From Bacteroides clarus YIT 12056 (GTDB taxonomy: Bacteria; Bacteroidota; Bacteroidia; Bacteroidales; Bacteroidaceae): 64,000 nt of DNA. The position numbers and the translations under genes were made by a program. The stretch is taken from assembly GCF_900129655.1 (NCBI RefSeq), contig NZ_FQWK01000006.1, forward strand, positions 62,001-126,000. Direction: 5' to 3'. The notes beneath the pieces are model-generated. The model saw nothing but the letters and a program-made list of their open reading frames with translations. It was not told the origin of the DNA and made no database searches. Below, in pieces: positions 35,535 through 44,108 of this stretch (position 1 is the stretch's first letter; each line of letters opens with the position of its first letter).

Positions 35535-35542
35535 TACTTTTG
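35535..35542 (+). promoter_or_regulatory. -7 element upstream of the LRR lipoprotein
   Basis: TACTTTTG fits TAnnTTTG, 34 nt before the ATG at 35577; no clear -33 box is seen. Confidence 0.45.
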
Positions 35543-35576
35543 CAACCGAAAATAACGATAATAAAAGTGTAAAAAT

Positions 35577-36920
35577 ATGAAGAGTAAGATTGTTTTTTTA
35601 GTGTGTATCATGTTTTTTATAGTAGCGTGCGAGAAAGAACAGATTCCTTTGGAGAAACCCATTGAAGCCCCCGCCCCATCCAGCAATGACGAAAAACCGG
35701 AAGAGAAACCGGAAGGTACGACAGAAGGGCAACCGGAAGAGAAACCCGAACAGCAACCGGAGATACAAGCTACGCTCGAGAAGTTATCAATCGCGCAACT
35801 GCCTCATAAAACTTTCTATACTTTAGGAGAAGAACTGAATCTAAACGGACTTCAACTAACCGGATTATACAGTGACGGGAAAGAATACCCCGTCACTGTC
35901 AGTCCGGAACACATCAGCGGTTTTTCTTCCGAAGCTCCCGCAGAGCATTTGGAGTTAACAGTCAATATAGAAGAACGGCAAGTGAGCTTTATCATTCAAG
36001 TTGCACCCGTTCGCGTGCGGGAAGGAGTGCTGACAGAAGTCCTTAAAGGTTACAGTGAAATCACGCTTCCCCAAAATGTAACGGCTATCGCGCCGCAGGT
36101 ATTCCAAGGTAACCGGCAAATCGCCAAAGTAATAATGAACGAAGGATTAACTTCGATAGGCGAAAGAGCATTCTTCAATTCGAGCATACAGGAAGTAATC
36201 TTCCCCTCTACTTTGAAACAACTCGGACAAGACATCTTCTATTACTGCAACCAGTTGAAACGCGCCGATCTCTCACATACGCAAATCACCCGCTTGACTT
36301 CCGGAAGTTTCGTATACGCCGGTGTAGAAGAAGTATTATTGCCGTCTACGCTCCAAAGCATAGAAGTACAGGCTCTGATGAAGACAGGTAAGCTGAAATC
36401 CGTTGTCATCCCTCAAAATGTAAAATATATCGGTCAGGAAGCGTTCCGGGAAAGCGGCATCATCAATGTACAGCTCCCCAACGGTATCTCTACCATTGTA
36501 GACCGCGCTTTCTATTATTGTCCCAATCTGACGGAAGTGTCAACCTATGGTCCTGTTTCGGACAACGACCCCGACGCCATGATTCAAGCCTATTGTTTTG
36601 TTGGATGTCCCAACCTCTCCCGGCTTGAAATACCCCGGAGTATCCGCATCTTGGGACAAGGGCTGATAACGGGTAATCAAAAGGTAAACAAACTGACAAT
36701 CCCGTCCCGTGTTGTCCGAATCAATTTTTCCGCTTTTGACAATACAGGAGTTAAAGAGGTCATTGTAGAAGCCGTCACGCCACCCGCTACTCCCGAAGGC
36801 GAATGGTACGGATTCCCTAAAACGGTAACAAGTATCCTCGTCCCGGCACAGGCTGTCGAAGCATACAAAACCGCCCGAGGCTGGAATAAATTTGCAGAAA
36901 AGATTGCGGCCCGTCCGTAA
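35577..36920 (+). CDS. BspA-like leucine-rich repeat lipoprotein
   Basis: 447 residues. Lipobox FFIVAC (Cys18) is followed by a Pro/Glu-rich linker (about 25-65, repeated EEKPE words) that would hold the domain away from the membrane. A Big-like domain lies at about 70-145 ([20 protein letters not shown]). From about 150 to 430 there are LRR_5/BspA repeats of about 23 residues ([54 protein letters not shown]). BspA-type proteins are surface adhesins in oral Bacteroidota. Context with the next beta-barrel-like protein suggests a two-gene surface unit ending at a strong terminator. Confidence 0.88.
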   Translation: MKSKIVFLVCIMFFIVACEKEQIPLEKPIEAPAPSSNDEKPEEKPEGTTEGQPEEKPEQQPEIQATLEKLSIAQLPHKTFYTLGEELNLNGLQLTGLYSDGKEYPVTVSPEHISGFSSEAPAEHLELTVNIEERQVSFIIQVAPVRVREGVLTEVLKGYSEITLPQNVTAIAPQVFQGNRQIAKVIMNEGLTSIGERAFFNSSIQEVIFPSTLKQLGQDIFYYCNQLKRADLSHTQITRLTSGSFVYAGVEEVLLPSTLQSIEVQALMKTGKLKSVVIPQNVKYIGQEAFRESGIINVQLPNGISTIVDRAFYYCPNLTEVSTYGPVSDNDPDAMIQAYCFVGCPNLSRLEIPRSIRILGQGLITGNQKVNKLTIPSRVVRINFSAFDNTGVKEVIVEAVTPPATPEGEWYGFPKTVTSILVPAQAVEAYKTARGWNKFAEKIAARP

Positions 36921-36964
36921 CGCTTTCCGCTTCCTCTGCCATAAACTTAAATAACGGAATCCGC

Positions 36965-37669
36965 ATGACAACAAGCAGATATAACACTTTCGGGTACATC
37001 CTGATATTTATTTTCTCATCGATAGGAACGTCCATATACGCACAGGAAAAGGGAACCGTGAAATATTGGAAAGTGGAATTAACGGGAGCCGTCAACACTT
37101 ACGACGGCTGGGAAATAGAACCTTCCGTAACCTACCAACCTGTCCGTTATATCGGACTGACGATGGGACTCTTATTCTGCAATCCGATAAACGAGAGCGG
37201 TTTCATCGGAGAATCGCAAGACAAACAATGGTATTGGAGTGCAGTGGACGACGATAATGGAAGTTATCTTTTTGCCCTGCGCCCTTCCGTCCTATTCACC
37301 TCACCTTCTATATGGCTGGGCGAGGATAAAGATTACGCCTTATCTTTTTCCATTTCTCCCGGAATAACCATGCCTTTGCCCCCGAACCGGGAATTCAATA
37401 TCGAGTACTTCCCGCAAAAGCCCGGAGCATGGACCGCCTTTAAAACAGAGCATGTCAAAAACAAAGATGCGACCTTTGTTTACTACCATCTCCGAAGTGC
37501 CGTATCGCTCGAAATAGACGACAGCATCATCCTGTCAATGGGATATACTCTTTCCAACTTCGACTTATATGGCGGAAGCCGGAATATTGTCATCGAAGGC
37601 AGGAAACTGAATCCTGAACGGCACCCCTTGATGCATTCTTTCTTTATAGGTATCGGTTATCGCTTTTAA
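36965..37669 (+). CDS. Hypothetical outer-membrane beta-barrel-like protein
   Basis: 234 residues with a signal peptide ending at IYAQ. Strands with alternating hydrophobic residues recur (YIGLTMGLLFCNP, YLFALRPSVLFTSP, SLEIDDSIILSMGYTLSNF) and the protein ends in FFIGIGYRF, a good C-terminal barrel signal. No family recognised. It lies 44 nt after the LRR lipoprotein, without terminator between them, so they are probably cotranscribed. Its stop lies within the terminator stem. Confidence 0.65.
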   Translation: MTTSRYNTFGYILIFIFSSIGTSIYAQEKGTVKYWKVELTGAVNTYDGWEIEPSVTYQPVRYIGLTMGLLFCNPINESGFIGESQDKQWYWSAVDDDNGSYLFALRPSVLFTSPSIWLGEDKDYALSFSISPGITMPLPPNREFNIEYFPQKPGAWTAFKTEHVKNKDATFVYYHLRSAVSLEIDDSIILSMGYTLSNFDLYGGSRNIVIEGRKLNPERHPLMHSFFIGIGYRF

Positions 37670-37712
37670 ACGAAAAAAGCGGTTGCCAAAATGACAACCG
37701 CCTTTTTCGTTT
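37668..37712 (+). terminator. Terminator after the LRR/barrel operon
   Basis: Long stem of 18 bp (37668-37685 with 37695-37712) carrying A- and T-rich ends. It can also serve the leftward tRNA cluster. Confidence 0.85.
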
Positions 37713-37735
37713 TAAAAAAATAACTCAAAGAAAAG

Positions 37736-37808
37736 TACACCCTCAGGGATTCGAACCCTGGACCCACTGATTAAGAGTCAGTTGCTCTACCAACTGAGCT
37801 AAGAGTGC
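37736..37808 (-). tRNA. tRNA-Lys (CTT anticodon)
   Basis: 73 nt on the minus strand beginning GCACTCTTAGCTCAGTTGG. The anticodon loop CTCTTAA gives CTT; the T loop is GGTTCGAATCC and the discriminator is A. First pair is G-U. Third in a leftward tRNA cluster. Confidence 0.93.
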
Positions 37809-37822
37809 TTCTATTAAATTGT

Positions 37823-37892
37823 AGTGGATACGAGAATCGAACTCGTATTACATGCGTGAGAGGCATGTGTCCTAACCGTTAGACGAATCCAC
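37823..37892 (-). tRNA. tRNA-Glu (CTC anticodon)
   Basis: About 70 nt on the minus strand beginning GTGGATTCGTCTAACGG. Anticodon loop CTCTCAC gives CTC, and the D arm CGGTTAGGACAC is typical of glutamate tRNAs. The exact 3' base is uncertain by one. Confidence 0.88.
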
Positions 37893-37950
37893 CGACTTTT
37901 TAGAAAAGCACCGGCTTTTGCAAACCGATGCTTTCTATTTTTGTTCCTTG

Positions 37951-38037
37951 CGGAAGCTGGGGGATTCGAACCCCCGGTACGGTTACCCGTACGTCAGTTT
38001 AGCAAACTGGTGGTTTCAGCCACTCACCCAAACTTCC
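37951..38037 (-). tRNA. tRNA-Ser (GCT anticodon)
   Basis: 87 nt on the minus strand beginning GGAAGTTTGGGTGAGTGG. Anticodon loop TTGCTAA gives GCT; a long variable arm (GTACGGGTAACCGTAC) and discriminator G mark serine. Its 3' end does not match the 13-bp core used by the element at the other serine tRNA. Confidence 0.94.
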
Positions 38038-38214
38038 TTAGTAACCAACATTCTTCTCAAATGCGGTGCAAATGTATGGTAAACTTTTGGACTATGCAAA
38101 TCTTTCCTGCATAATTTTTTCCTCATTTTCGCAAGATAAAGAGATAACACGTTAACACTCAAAATCTAATAGAGCAGAAAAAAAACAATAAAATCAAGCT
38201 TTCGCCATCAAACA

Positions 38215-39555
38215 TTATTTTATAAAACTCTTACTTACCCATTTCATGCTATACCAACGACGCACAAAGATAGCACCCCGAATGTTTTCATCCAGCAAAA
38301 ACGCAATCCACATACCGCAAATTCCCCAACCAAACGGAATGCCAAACAGATATCCAAGCCCCACAGCCACGCTCCACATCACTACCAGTCCCACATAGAA
38401 CGGATAATTTACATCTCCCGCCGCACGCAAGGCATTGGTAGCGAAAATATTGATAGGCCGCCCTATCTCCAGTACAACGTCGATTATCAGAATCGTGACC
38501 CCCATTTTGATAATTTCGGGATTAGACGTCAGCCAACCGAAAATAACATGTCCCAAAAGCGCCAGTATACAGGACAGAATCAAGGTTATCATCACAGACT
38601 TCTTCATTACATACTTCCCCATCAGAAAAGCCGCCCGAGGTTTCTTCTCCCCTATCAGATGTCCGATACATATCGCCCCGCCCTGCGCCATAGAAATGCT
38701 GAACAGATAGGCGAACATGATAATATTGACACAATAAGTACGCGTAGCCAACGCTTCCACCCCCAACATATTAATGAAATAAGTGATTACCACCTGCGAA
38801 GAACTGTAAGAAAGTTGCTCACCGGCAGAGGGTAGCCCCACCTTCATCAAATTCTTCAACTCCATCCAGGGGAACGGACGGAAATAAGCCAACGGAAAAC
38901 GGTGGATATGCTTGCGAAACAGGATGACGAACAGGATAACCATCGAAACGCCCCTGCTGAAAGCCGTGGAAATGGCGGCTCCCTCTACTCCCAGCTCCGG
39001 GAAACCGAACCGTCCGAAAATCAAAGAATAATTACCTATGATATTAAGGATATTCACAACCACCGTCACCATCATCGGATATATCGCCTTGTTTGCGCTG
39101 CGCAAGGATGCGGAAAGAGTCAGAGACAATGCCTGAAAAAAGGCGAATGCCCCTACGATACGCATATAATCCATACCATCCTGCATCAGCTCGGGCCCGA
39201 GTCCCATCAAACGTAAGATAGGCTCCGCACCGCCGAACAGCAGCATACTGATACTGACACCCACCACCAGGTTAACCAGAACAGACACTCCCACCACCTG
39301 TACCACCTGTTTATGCAACCTCGCTCCAAGATATTGCGAACACAAGACCGAAGTACCGAGGTTTATCACCTCAAAAACCAAAAAAGTCAGCATAATAATC
39401 TGGTTGACTACACCTACGGCAGCCACGCTGCTATCCGAATGGCGGCTCAGCATGATGGTGTCCACCGCGCCGAGCATCATTATGAGTAATGTCTCTATAA
39501 AGATAGGAGCCGCCAGTTTGGCAAGCCGTTTCTTCAGGTTCTCCTGCTGTATCAT
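38215..39555 (-). CDS. MATE family efflux transporter
   Basis: 446 residues with about 12 hydrophobic segments arranged in two similar halves. Typical MATE text includes PIFIETLLIMMLGAVDTIML near the N-terminus, PSAGEQLSYSSSQVVITYF at the start of the second half, and NALRAAGDVNYPFYV. It exports cationic compounds in exchange for Na+ or H+ across the inner membrane. It is divergent from the Crp/Fnr-type regulator gene at 39688; the two share a 132-bp regulatory gap with -7 boxes on both strands, so control of this pump by that regulator is likely. Confidence 0.93.
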   Translation of the reverse strand: MIQQENLKKRLAKLAAPIFIETLLIMMLGAVDTIMLSRHSDSSVAAVGVVNQIIMLTFLVFEVINLGTSVLCSQYLGARLHKQVVQVVGVSVLVNLVVGVSISMLLFGGAEPILRLMGLGPELMQDGMDYMRIVGAFAFFQALSLTLSASLRSANKAIYPMMVTVVVNILNIIGNYSLIFGRFGFPELGVEGAAISTAFSRGVSMVILFVILFRKHIHRFPLAYFRPFPWMELKNLMKVGLPSAGEQLSYSSSQVVITYFINMLGVEALATRTYCVNIIMFAYLFSISMAQGGAICIGHLIGEKKPRAAFLMGKYVMKKSVMITLILSCILALLGHVIFGWLTSNPEIIKMGVTILIIDVVLEIGRPINIFATNALRAAGDVNYPFYVGLVVMWSVAVGLGYLFGIPFGWGICGMWIAFLLDENIRGAIFVRRWYSMKWVSKSFIK

Positions 39556-39587
39556 TGTTCGTGGGATGTGCTATGCTAAAAATCGCG

Positions 39588-39650
39588 CAAAGATACGGAA
39601 AGGAAAGAGACGCGAAATTGATACATATCAAATAAATTTCCTTATCTTTG
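39588..39650. promoter_or_regulatory. Divergent promoter region MATE / Crp-like regulator
   Basis: CAAAGATA (39588-39595) is TATCTTTG on the minus strand for the MATE gene; TATCTTTG (39643-39650) on the plus strand serves the regulator, with TTG at 39618-39620 as a loose -33 (22-nt spacer). Confidence 0.6.
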
Positions 39651-39687
39651 CCACACTAAATGACACCCCCAATCTACATTAACTGTT

Positions 39688-40272
39688 ATGGAAACATTAC
39701 TCAAAGAGACAGTTGATATCACTGTCAATTCCCGTTATCCGGGCATGGCTCCCGAAGGCAGACGACAAATCGAAGAAATCCTGATTCGCAAAGAGGTGGA
39801 AAAAGGCGAGCTTCTGTTGAAGGAAGGACAAATCAGCCACAACATCGTACTCGTCGGCAAAGGCATGCTGCGACAGTTCTACTACAAAAACGGCAAGGAC
39901 GTCACCGAACATTTCTCGTATGAAGGCTGCATCGTTATCTGCATCGAAAGCACCCTCAAAAAAGAGCCCACCCACCTGATGATCGAAGCGCTCGAGGACA
40001 GCATCGTCTACCTGCTTCCCTATGACAAGTTGATGTTACTCACCGAAATCTCCCGGGAAATCAATATGTTCTATCGCAAGATACTTGAATACTCCCTTAT
40101 TGTTTCACAAATCAAAGCCGATTCCTGGCGGTTCGAGACTGCACGCGAGCGTTACAACCAACTGATGCGGCACCAGCCGGAAGTCATCAAGCGTGCTCCC
40201 TTGTCGCATATCGCGTCTTATCTGCTGATGACTCCCGAGACATTAAGCAGAGTACGTTCGGGCATACTCTGA
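39688..40272 (+). CDS. Crp/Fnr-family transcriptional regulator
   Basis: 194 residues. A cyclic-nucleotide-binding-like beta-roll (about 25-125; KGELLLKEGQISHNIVLVGKG, TEHFSYEG) is followed by a dimerisation helix and a C-terminal winged helix (APLSHIASYLLMTPETLSRVRS). Like many Bacteroides members it is short and lacks the arginine/serine set that binds cAMP, so the ligand is unknown. The ending directly after the recognition helix is normal for this subgroup. Divergent from a MATE exporter, which suggests local control. Confidence 0.9.
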   Translation: METLLKETVDITVNSRYPGMAPEGRRQIEEILIRKEVEKGELLLKEGQISHNIVLVGKGMLRQFYYKNGKDVTEHFSYEGCIVICIESTLKKEPTHLMIEALEDSIVYLLPYDKLMLLTEISREINMFYRKILEYSLIVSQIKADSWRFETARERYNQLMRHQPEVIKRAPLSHIASYLLMTPETLSRVRSGIL

Positions 40273-40348
40273 TTTTTTGCGGGGGTGCCCGAACCGGTCA
40301 TATCTGAATTTATATAGAATATTTATCCTTTCTATATTTAAACCTGTT

Positions 40349-40374
40349 CTATCTCAAATCTTTTTTTGAGATAG
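40349..40374 (+). promoter_or_regulatory. Hairpin upstream of the inversion recombinase
   Basis: 10-bp perfect stem CTATCTCAAA / TTTGAGATAG, followed by a small GCTTG/CAAGC hairpin (40374-40387), 27 nt before the ATG at 40414. It could be a leftover terminator of the Crp-like gene or an attenuator limiting recombinase expression. Confidence 0.45.
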
Positions 40375-40413
40375 CTTGTTATCAAGCTCATTATTCATCT
40401 TAAAATTCAGATT

Positions 40414-41349
40414 ATGACTACAATATATACTTTTGCGCAAAGTGCCATCGAAGACGCCAGAAGCGCCGGGCGCTACGGCACCGCCAACTTGTACACCAGC
40501 GCCATCAACAGTTTCCGGAAATTCACCGGAGACATCCCTCTCACCTTCAAAGAACTCACGGCAGGTCTGATTAAAACTTACGAAGAAAGCCTGCTCCAAC
40601 AGGGACGGCGTCACAATACCATATCCGCTTATATGCGTATGTTACGCTCCATCTTCAACCAGGCGCATTTACAAGGTATTCCCGACGCCATATCCGCCGA
40701 CGAGTTGTTTCGTTTCGTTTTCACAGGATACGAACCCACCGCCAAGCGGGCTATTTCGCCCACTCTCATACGGCGCCTCTCGCAATTGAATCTGGAGAAG
40801 CAGCCCAACTTACGCTTCAGCCGCGATTTGTTCCTGCTCAGTTTCTATCTCAGAGGGATTCCGTTCGTCGACCTCGTCCATCTCCGCAAAACGGACATGA
40901 GATACAACACCATTCATTACCACCGGCATAAAACCCGCCAGCAGCTATCGGTCTATATCGAGCCTTATGCCGCCGATATCCTGCACCGGTACACCGACAA
41001 GCGTTCCAAATCCCCCTATCTCCTGCCCATACTTTCATCCACTGGCGCAGAGGGTTACCGACAGTACAAGAGCGCTTTACGCCTCTATAACCAACACCTG
41101 CACCAACTATCCAAAATGCTGCGCCTGAATGTACCGCTAACCTCTTACGTAGCCCGCCACAGCTGGGCCACTACCGCCAAAGAAGAGGGAGTGGCCCTTG
41201 CCATGATAAGCGAGGGTTTGGGGCATAGTTCCGAAAAAGTCACACACGTATATCTCGCTTCTTTTAACAATAATGCGATGAGTAAAGCCAATAGAAAAGT
41301 AATATCTACAATTCATAGCAAAGAAAAAAAAAGAAAAAGCAAAAAATAG
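40414..41349 (+). CDS. Tyrosine recombinase, likely invertase of the capsule promoter
   Basis: 311 residues: SAM-like core-binding domain (about 1-95) and catalytic domain. The active-site set is Arg (FYLRGIPFVD), a Tyr in place of the usual first His (TSYVARHSWAT), Arg in the same box, His in LGHSSEKVTH and the nucleophile Tyr in VYLASF. The ending KEKKRKSKK is strongly basic. Recombinases of this type directly upstream of capsule operons in Bacteroides flip the adjacent promoter. The inverted repeats at 41403 and 41703 lie only 54 bp beyond its stop, which strongly supports local site-specific inversion. Confidence 0.92.
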   Translation: MTTIYTFAQSAIEDARSAGRYGTANLYTSAINSFRKFTGDIPLTFKELTAGLIKTYEESLLQQGRRHNTISAYMRMLRSIFNQAHLQGIPDAISADELFRFVFTGYEPTAKRAISPTLIRRLSQLNLEKQPNLRFSRDLFLLSFYLRGIPFVDLVHLRKTDMRYNTIHYHRHKTRQQLSVYIEPYAADILHRYTDKRSKSPYLLPILSSTGAEGYRQYKSALRLYNQHLHQLSKMLRLNVPLTSYVARHSWATTAKEEGVALAMISEGLGHSSEKVTHVYLASFNNNAMSKANRKVISTIHSKEKKRKSKK

Positions 41350-41402
41350 CGTGTCAACTTATCTTACGAATTAATCAACAAATTTTACAAGAAATCCATT
41401 CT

Positions 41403-41724
41403 CTTACTTACAAGGTAAGAGAATCTCTTCTCATGGCGACAAAGATAGAAAAAAAATCACCAATACAAATAAATAAATTTGTATTTTTTATTGGTGTATA
41501 TTTATTGTAAATAGGAATAAAAAGGTATAAAACATATTTTTTGCGTTTAAAAATAATTACAGATATAATTTTTATAATCCTTTGATTTTTACAAATACCC
41601 GTTTCTGGAAAAATAAAGGCGCAACCTGTTTTAAATTATCCTGTTTCATTGGGATAGTATCCTTATATGTCATTATAAAACGTTTTTTCCCGATTCTATT
41701 CCATTCTCTTACCTTGTAAGTAAG
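41403..41724. repeat. Invertible promoter segment with 22-bp inverted repeats
   Basis: The 22-bp sequence at 41403-41424 (starting CTTACTTACAAGG, ending AGAGAAT) is the exact reverse complement of 41703-41724. Identity extends 9 bp further out (AAGAAATCC) if a 5-bp ATTCT insertion on the left is skipped. The 278 bp between hold a promoter pointing left. Sited between a tyrosine recombinase and a capsule operon, this is a phase-variation switch, here in the OFF orientation. Confidence 0.88.
41440..41469 (-). promoter_or_regulatory. Phase-variable promoter, now pointing away from the operon
   Basis: Minus strand: TTTG (41469-41466), 18 nt, TATCTTTG (41447-41440). The -33 box lies in a palindrome (CACCAATA at 41458-41465 with TATTGGTG at 41489-41496). 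Inversion would move the -7 box to 41680-41687 in the plus direction, about 160 bp before the operon's first ATG at 41846. Confidence 0.75.
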
Positions 41725-41741
41725 GGATTTCTTTTTTCCAC

Positions 41742-41754
41742 TACCTTGTAAGTA
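41742..41754 (+). repeat. Third copy of the inversion core
   Basis: TACCTTGTAAGTA is identical to 41710-41722 in the right repeat and occurs reverse-complemented at 41405-41417 in the left one. Flanks differ. It may be an accessory binding site or an alternative crossover site. Confidence 0.6.
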
Positions 41755-41845
41755 GGAGAAAAGACAAACAAATAGAACAAATATACAGCAAAATCATTCA
41801 TTTTATCCACCAAAATAAATTGAATGACAGGACATTACAGAAGGT

Positions 41846-43249
41846 ATGAGACAGGTTTTACGTTTCAACAGAATTATCAAATGCATCATCATCGCAGGCG
41901 ATTTATGTATACTTAACGCTATTTTTATAGTGTTATATCATACATTGGATAGTAATACGCTTGGAGCTACATTCAGCAATTCTCTGCCTCAACTGCTGGT
42001 TCTCTTGAATTTAGTATACATTGTATGTAACTATTCCAAAGGCATCATCCTGCACCAGCGCATCGTACGTCCCGATCGTATTATCATGCGCGCCATCCGC
42101 AGTACTTTTTTCCATGCTTTTGTATATATCAGCTTAATCAGCCTTGCGGATTTCGGAACGCTCTCGGCCCGTTTTTTCACGCTATTCTATATATCGTTTT
42201 TAGCGTGTCTGATTATTTACAGGCTGGCATTCAGACATATCCTGAAATTATATCGCCGTTCCGGCGGAAACTCCCGTACAGCCATACTGGTAGGTGACGG
42301 CAGCAACATGGTGGAGCTTCACCATGAAATGACCGGCGATCCGACTTCCGGTTATCGGGTAGTCGGCTATTTCGCGGAAAGCCCTTCCTATCTTTATCCG
42401 GAGCATCTCCCGTATCTGGGTGTCCCGGAACAGGTAGTCCCCTACCTCAGCTCCAACAATATCGAACAAGTATATTGCGGACTGACTTCGGCTCATAGCA
42501 AGGAAATCCTGCCCATCATCAATTATTGCGAGAACCATTTTCTGCGTTTTTACAGCGTACCCAACGTACGTAAATATTTAAAGCGACGCATGCATCTCGA
42601 AATGTTGGGAAACGTGCCCGTCTTGTACATACGTCAGGAACCGTTGGCGCAACCGGAAAACCGTATGCTCAAACGTCTGTTCGACATTGTATTCTCCTTG
42701 CTTTTCTTGTGTACCCTATTCCCGATTATCTTTATAATTATAGGAACCGCCATAAAAATCAGCTCTCCCGGACCTGTTTTCTTCAAACAGAAACGCAGCG
42801 GTGAAGAGGGTAAAGAATTCTGGTGCTATAAGTTTCGTTCCATGCGCGTCAATAAAGACAGTGATAAGCTGCAAGCCACTAAAAACGACCCGCGTAAAAC
42901 ACGCCTGGGCAATTTTATGCGCAAAAGCAATATCGACGAACTCCCCCAGTTCATCAATGTGCTATTGGGTGACATGTCCGTAGTAGGTCCACGCCCGCAC
43001 ATGCTGAAACATACCGAAGAATACTCCAAACTGATTGATAAATATATGGTGCGCCACCTTGTCAAACCCGGTATTACCGGTTGGGCCCAAATCACCGGAT
43101 TCCGCGGCGAGACCAAAGAATTGTGGCAGATGGAAGGACGCGTAGAACGAGATATCTGGTATCTGGAACACTGGACTTTCATGCTCGACCTGTATATCAT
43201 CTACAAAACCGTAAAGAACGCGGTAAAAGGAGAAAAAGAAGCCTATTAA
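41846..43249 (+). CDS. Undecaprenyl-phosphate sugar-1-phosphate transferase (WcaJ-like)
   Basis: 467 residues; the priming enzyme that puts the first sugar phosphate on undecaprenyl phosphate. Four N-terminal membrane helices (about 12-130), a cytoplasmic nucleotide-binding-like domain (about 145-265; AILVGDGSNM) and one more hydrophobic segment (about 280-305) precede the bacterial sugar transferase domain. That domain holds GPVFFKQKRSGEEGKEFWCY, KSNIDELPQFINVLLGDMS and VGPRPHM. It is the first gene of the phase-variable unit, so its expression decides whether the whole polymer is started. Donor is probably UDP-glucose or a related sugar. Confidence 0.95.
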   Translation: MRQVLRFNRIIKCIIIAGDLCILNAIFIVLYHTLDSNTLGATFSNSLPQLLVLLNLVYIVCNYSKGIILHQRIVRPDRIIMRAIRSTFFHAFVYISLISLADFGTLSARFFTLFYISFLACLIIYRLAFRHILKLYRRSGGNSRTAILVGDGSNMVELHHEMTGDPTSGYRVVGYFAESPSYLYPEHLPYLGVPEQVVPYLSSNNIEQVYCGLTSAHSKEILPIINYCENHFLRFYSVPNVRKYLKRRMHLEMLGNVPVLYIRQEPLAQPENRMLKRLFDIVFSLLFLCTLFPIIFIIIGTAIKISSPGPVFFKQKRSGEEGKEFWCYKFRSMRVNKDSDKLQATKNDPRKTRLGNFMRKSNIDELPQFINVLLGDMSVVGPRPHMLKHTEEYSKLIDKYMVRHLVKPGITGWAQITGFRGETKELWQMEGRVERDIWYLEHWTFMLDLYIIYKTVKNAVKGEKEAY

Positions 43250-43295
43250 ACAGTGAGTTGAAAATTGCGAGTTGAGAGTTAAAAATCATAAACAC

Positions 43296-44102
43296 ATGAA
43301 AAAAAAGAGTCTGATTATTTTATTATTTCCGCTAATACTTACCGGATGCCAAAGCTACAAGAAAGTACCTTACCTGCAGGATGCTTTACAGCAGACCGCA
43401 ACAGCGGATACGAACGTTCCCGATATGAGTTTGTACGATGCGCATATCATGCCGAAAGACTTACTGACAATTGTAGTGAGCTGTCCCGAAGAGCCCGAAT
43501 TGGCGGAACCTTTTAACCTGACAATAGCCACTCCTGCAAGCAATACCGGCAATAAATCCCTTACTTCCCAACCCGCATTGCAACAATATCTTGTAGACAA
43601 CGATGGAAATGTAGAGTTCCCGGTATTAGGAACCATTCATTTGGGTGGGCTTACCAAAGGAGAGGCCGAACAATATATCAAAGACAAACTCAAACCCCAA
43701 TTCCGCGAAACTCCCATCGTTACCGTACGTATGGTGAACTACAAGATTTCCGTTATCGGCGAAGTAGGTCGTCCGGGAACTTTCACCATATCCAACGAGA
43801 AAGTTAATATCCTCGAAGCTCTTGCCATGGCGGGTGACATGACTATCTACGGCATCCGGGACAATGTAAAACTGATTCGCGAAGACAATAACGGAAAACG
43901 GGAGATTATCACACTCAACCTGAACGACCAAGACATACTGCAATCACCTTACTACTACCTGCAACAAAATGACATTCTGTATGTCACTCCCAATAAAACG
44001 AAGGCAAAGACATCCAATATCAGTACCAGTACCACAATCTGGTTCTCGGTTGTCGGTTCATTGGTATCATTGGCGAGTCTTATCATCGCGATTACAAAAT
44101 AA
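43296..44102 (+). CDS. Wza-like polysaccharide export lipoprotein
   Basis: 268 residues from the ATG at 43296, which places the lipoprotein signal (FPLILTGC) correctly; the frame from 43272 is an in-frame extension. A poly_export domain (about 50-150; VDNDGNVEFPVLGTIHLGGL) and an SLBB domain (about 155-235; ISVIGEVGRPGTFTI, ALAMAGDMTIYGIRDNV) are followed by one C-terminal membrane helix (SLVSLASLIIAITK region). Forms the outer-membrane channel for polymer export with the Wzc-like kinase encoded 6 nt downstream. Confidence 0.95.
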   Translation: MKKKSLIILLFPLILTGCQSYKKVPYLQDALQQTATADTNVPDMSLYDAHIMPKDLLTIVVSCPEEPELAEPFNLTIATPASNTGNKSLTSQPALQQYLVDNDGNVEFPVLGTIHLGGLTKGEAEQYIKDKLKPQFRETPIVTVRMVNYKISVIGEVGRPGTFTISNEKVNILEALAMAGDMTIYGIRDNVKLIREDNNGKREIITLNLNDQDILQSPYYYLQQNDILYVTPNKTKAKTSNISTSTTIWFSVVGSLVSLASLIIAITK

Positions 44103-44108
44103 GGAGAA

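Noticed and set aside
37823..37892. Damaged tRNA because of its short length
   Set aside because: The acceptor, D, anticodon and T arms can all be formed and the D arm is typical of glutamate tRNAs.
39688..40272. Truncated Crp/Fnr regulator
   Set aside because: The protein ends soon after the recognition helix, but this is the usual end of the short Bacteroides subgroup.
41458..41496. Terminator inside the invertible segment
   Set aside because: The stem is AT-rich with an asymmetric T bulge and overlaps the promoter -33 box, so it is better read as a palindromic promoter part.
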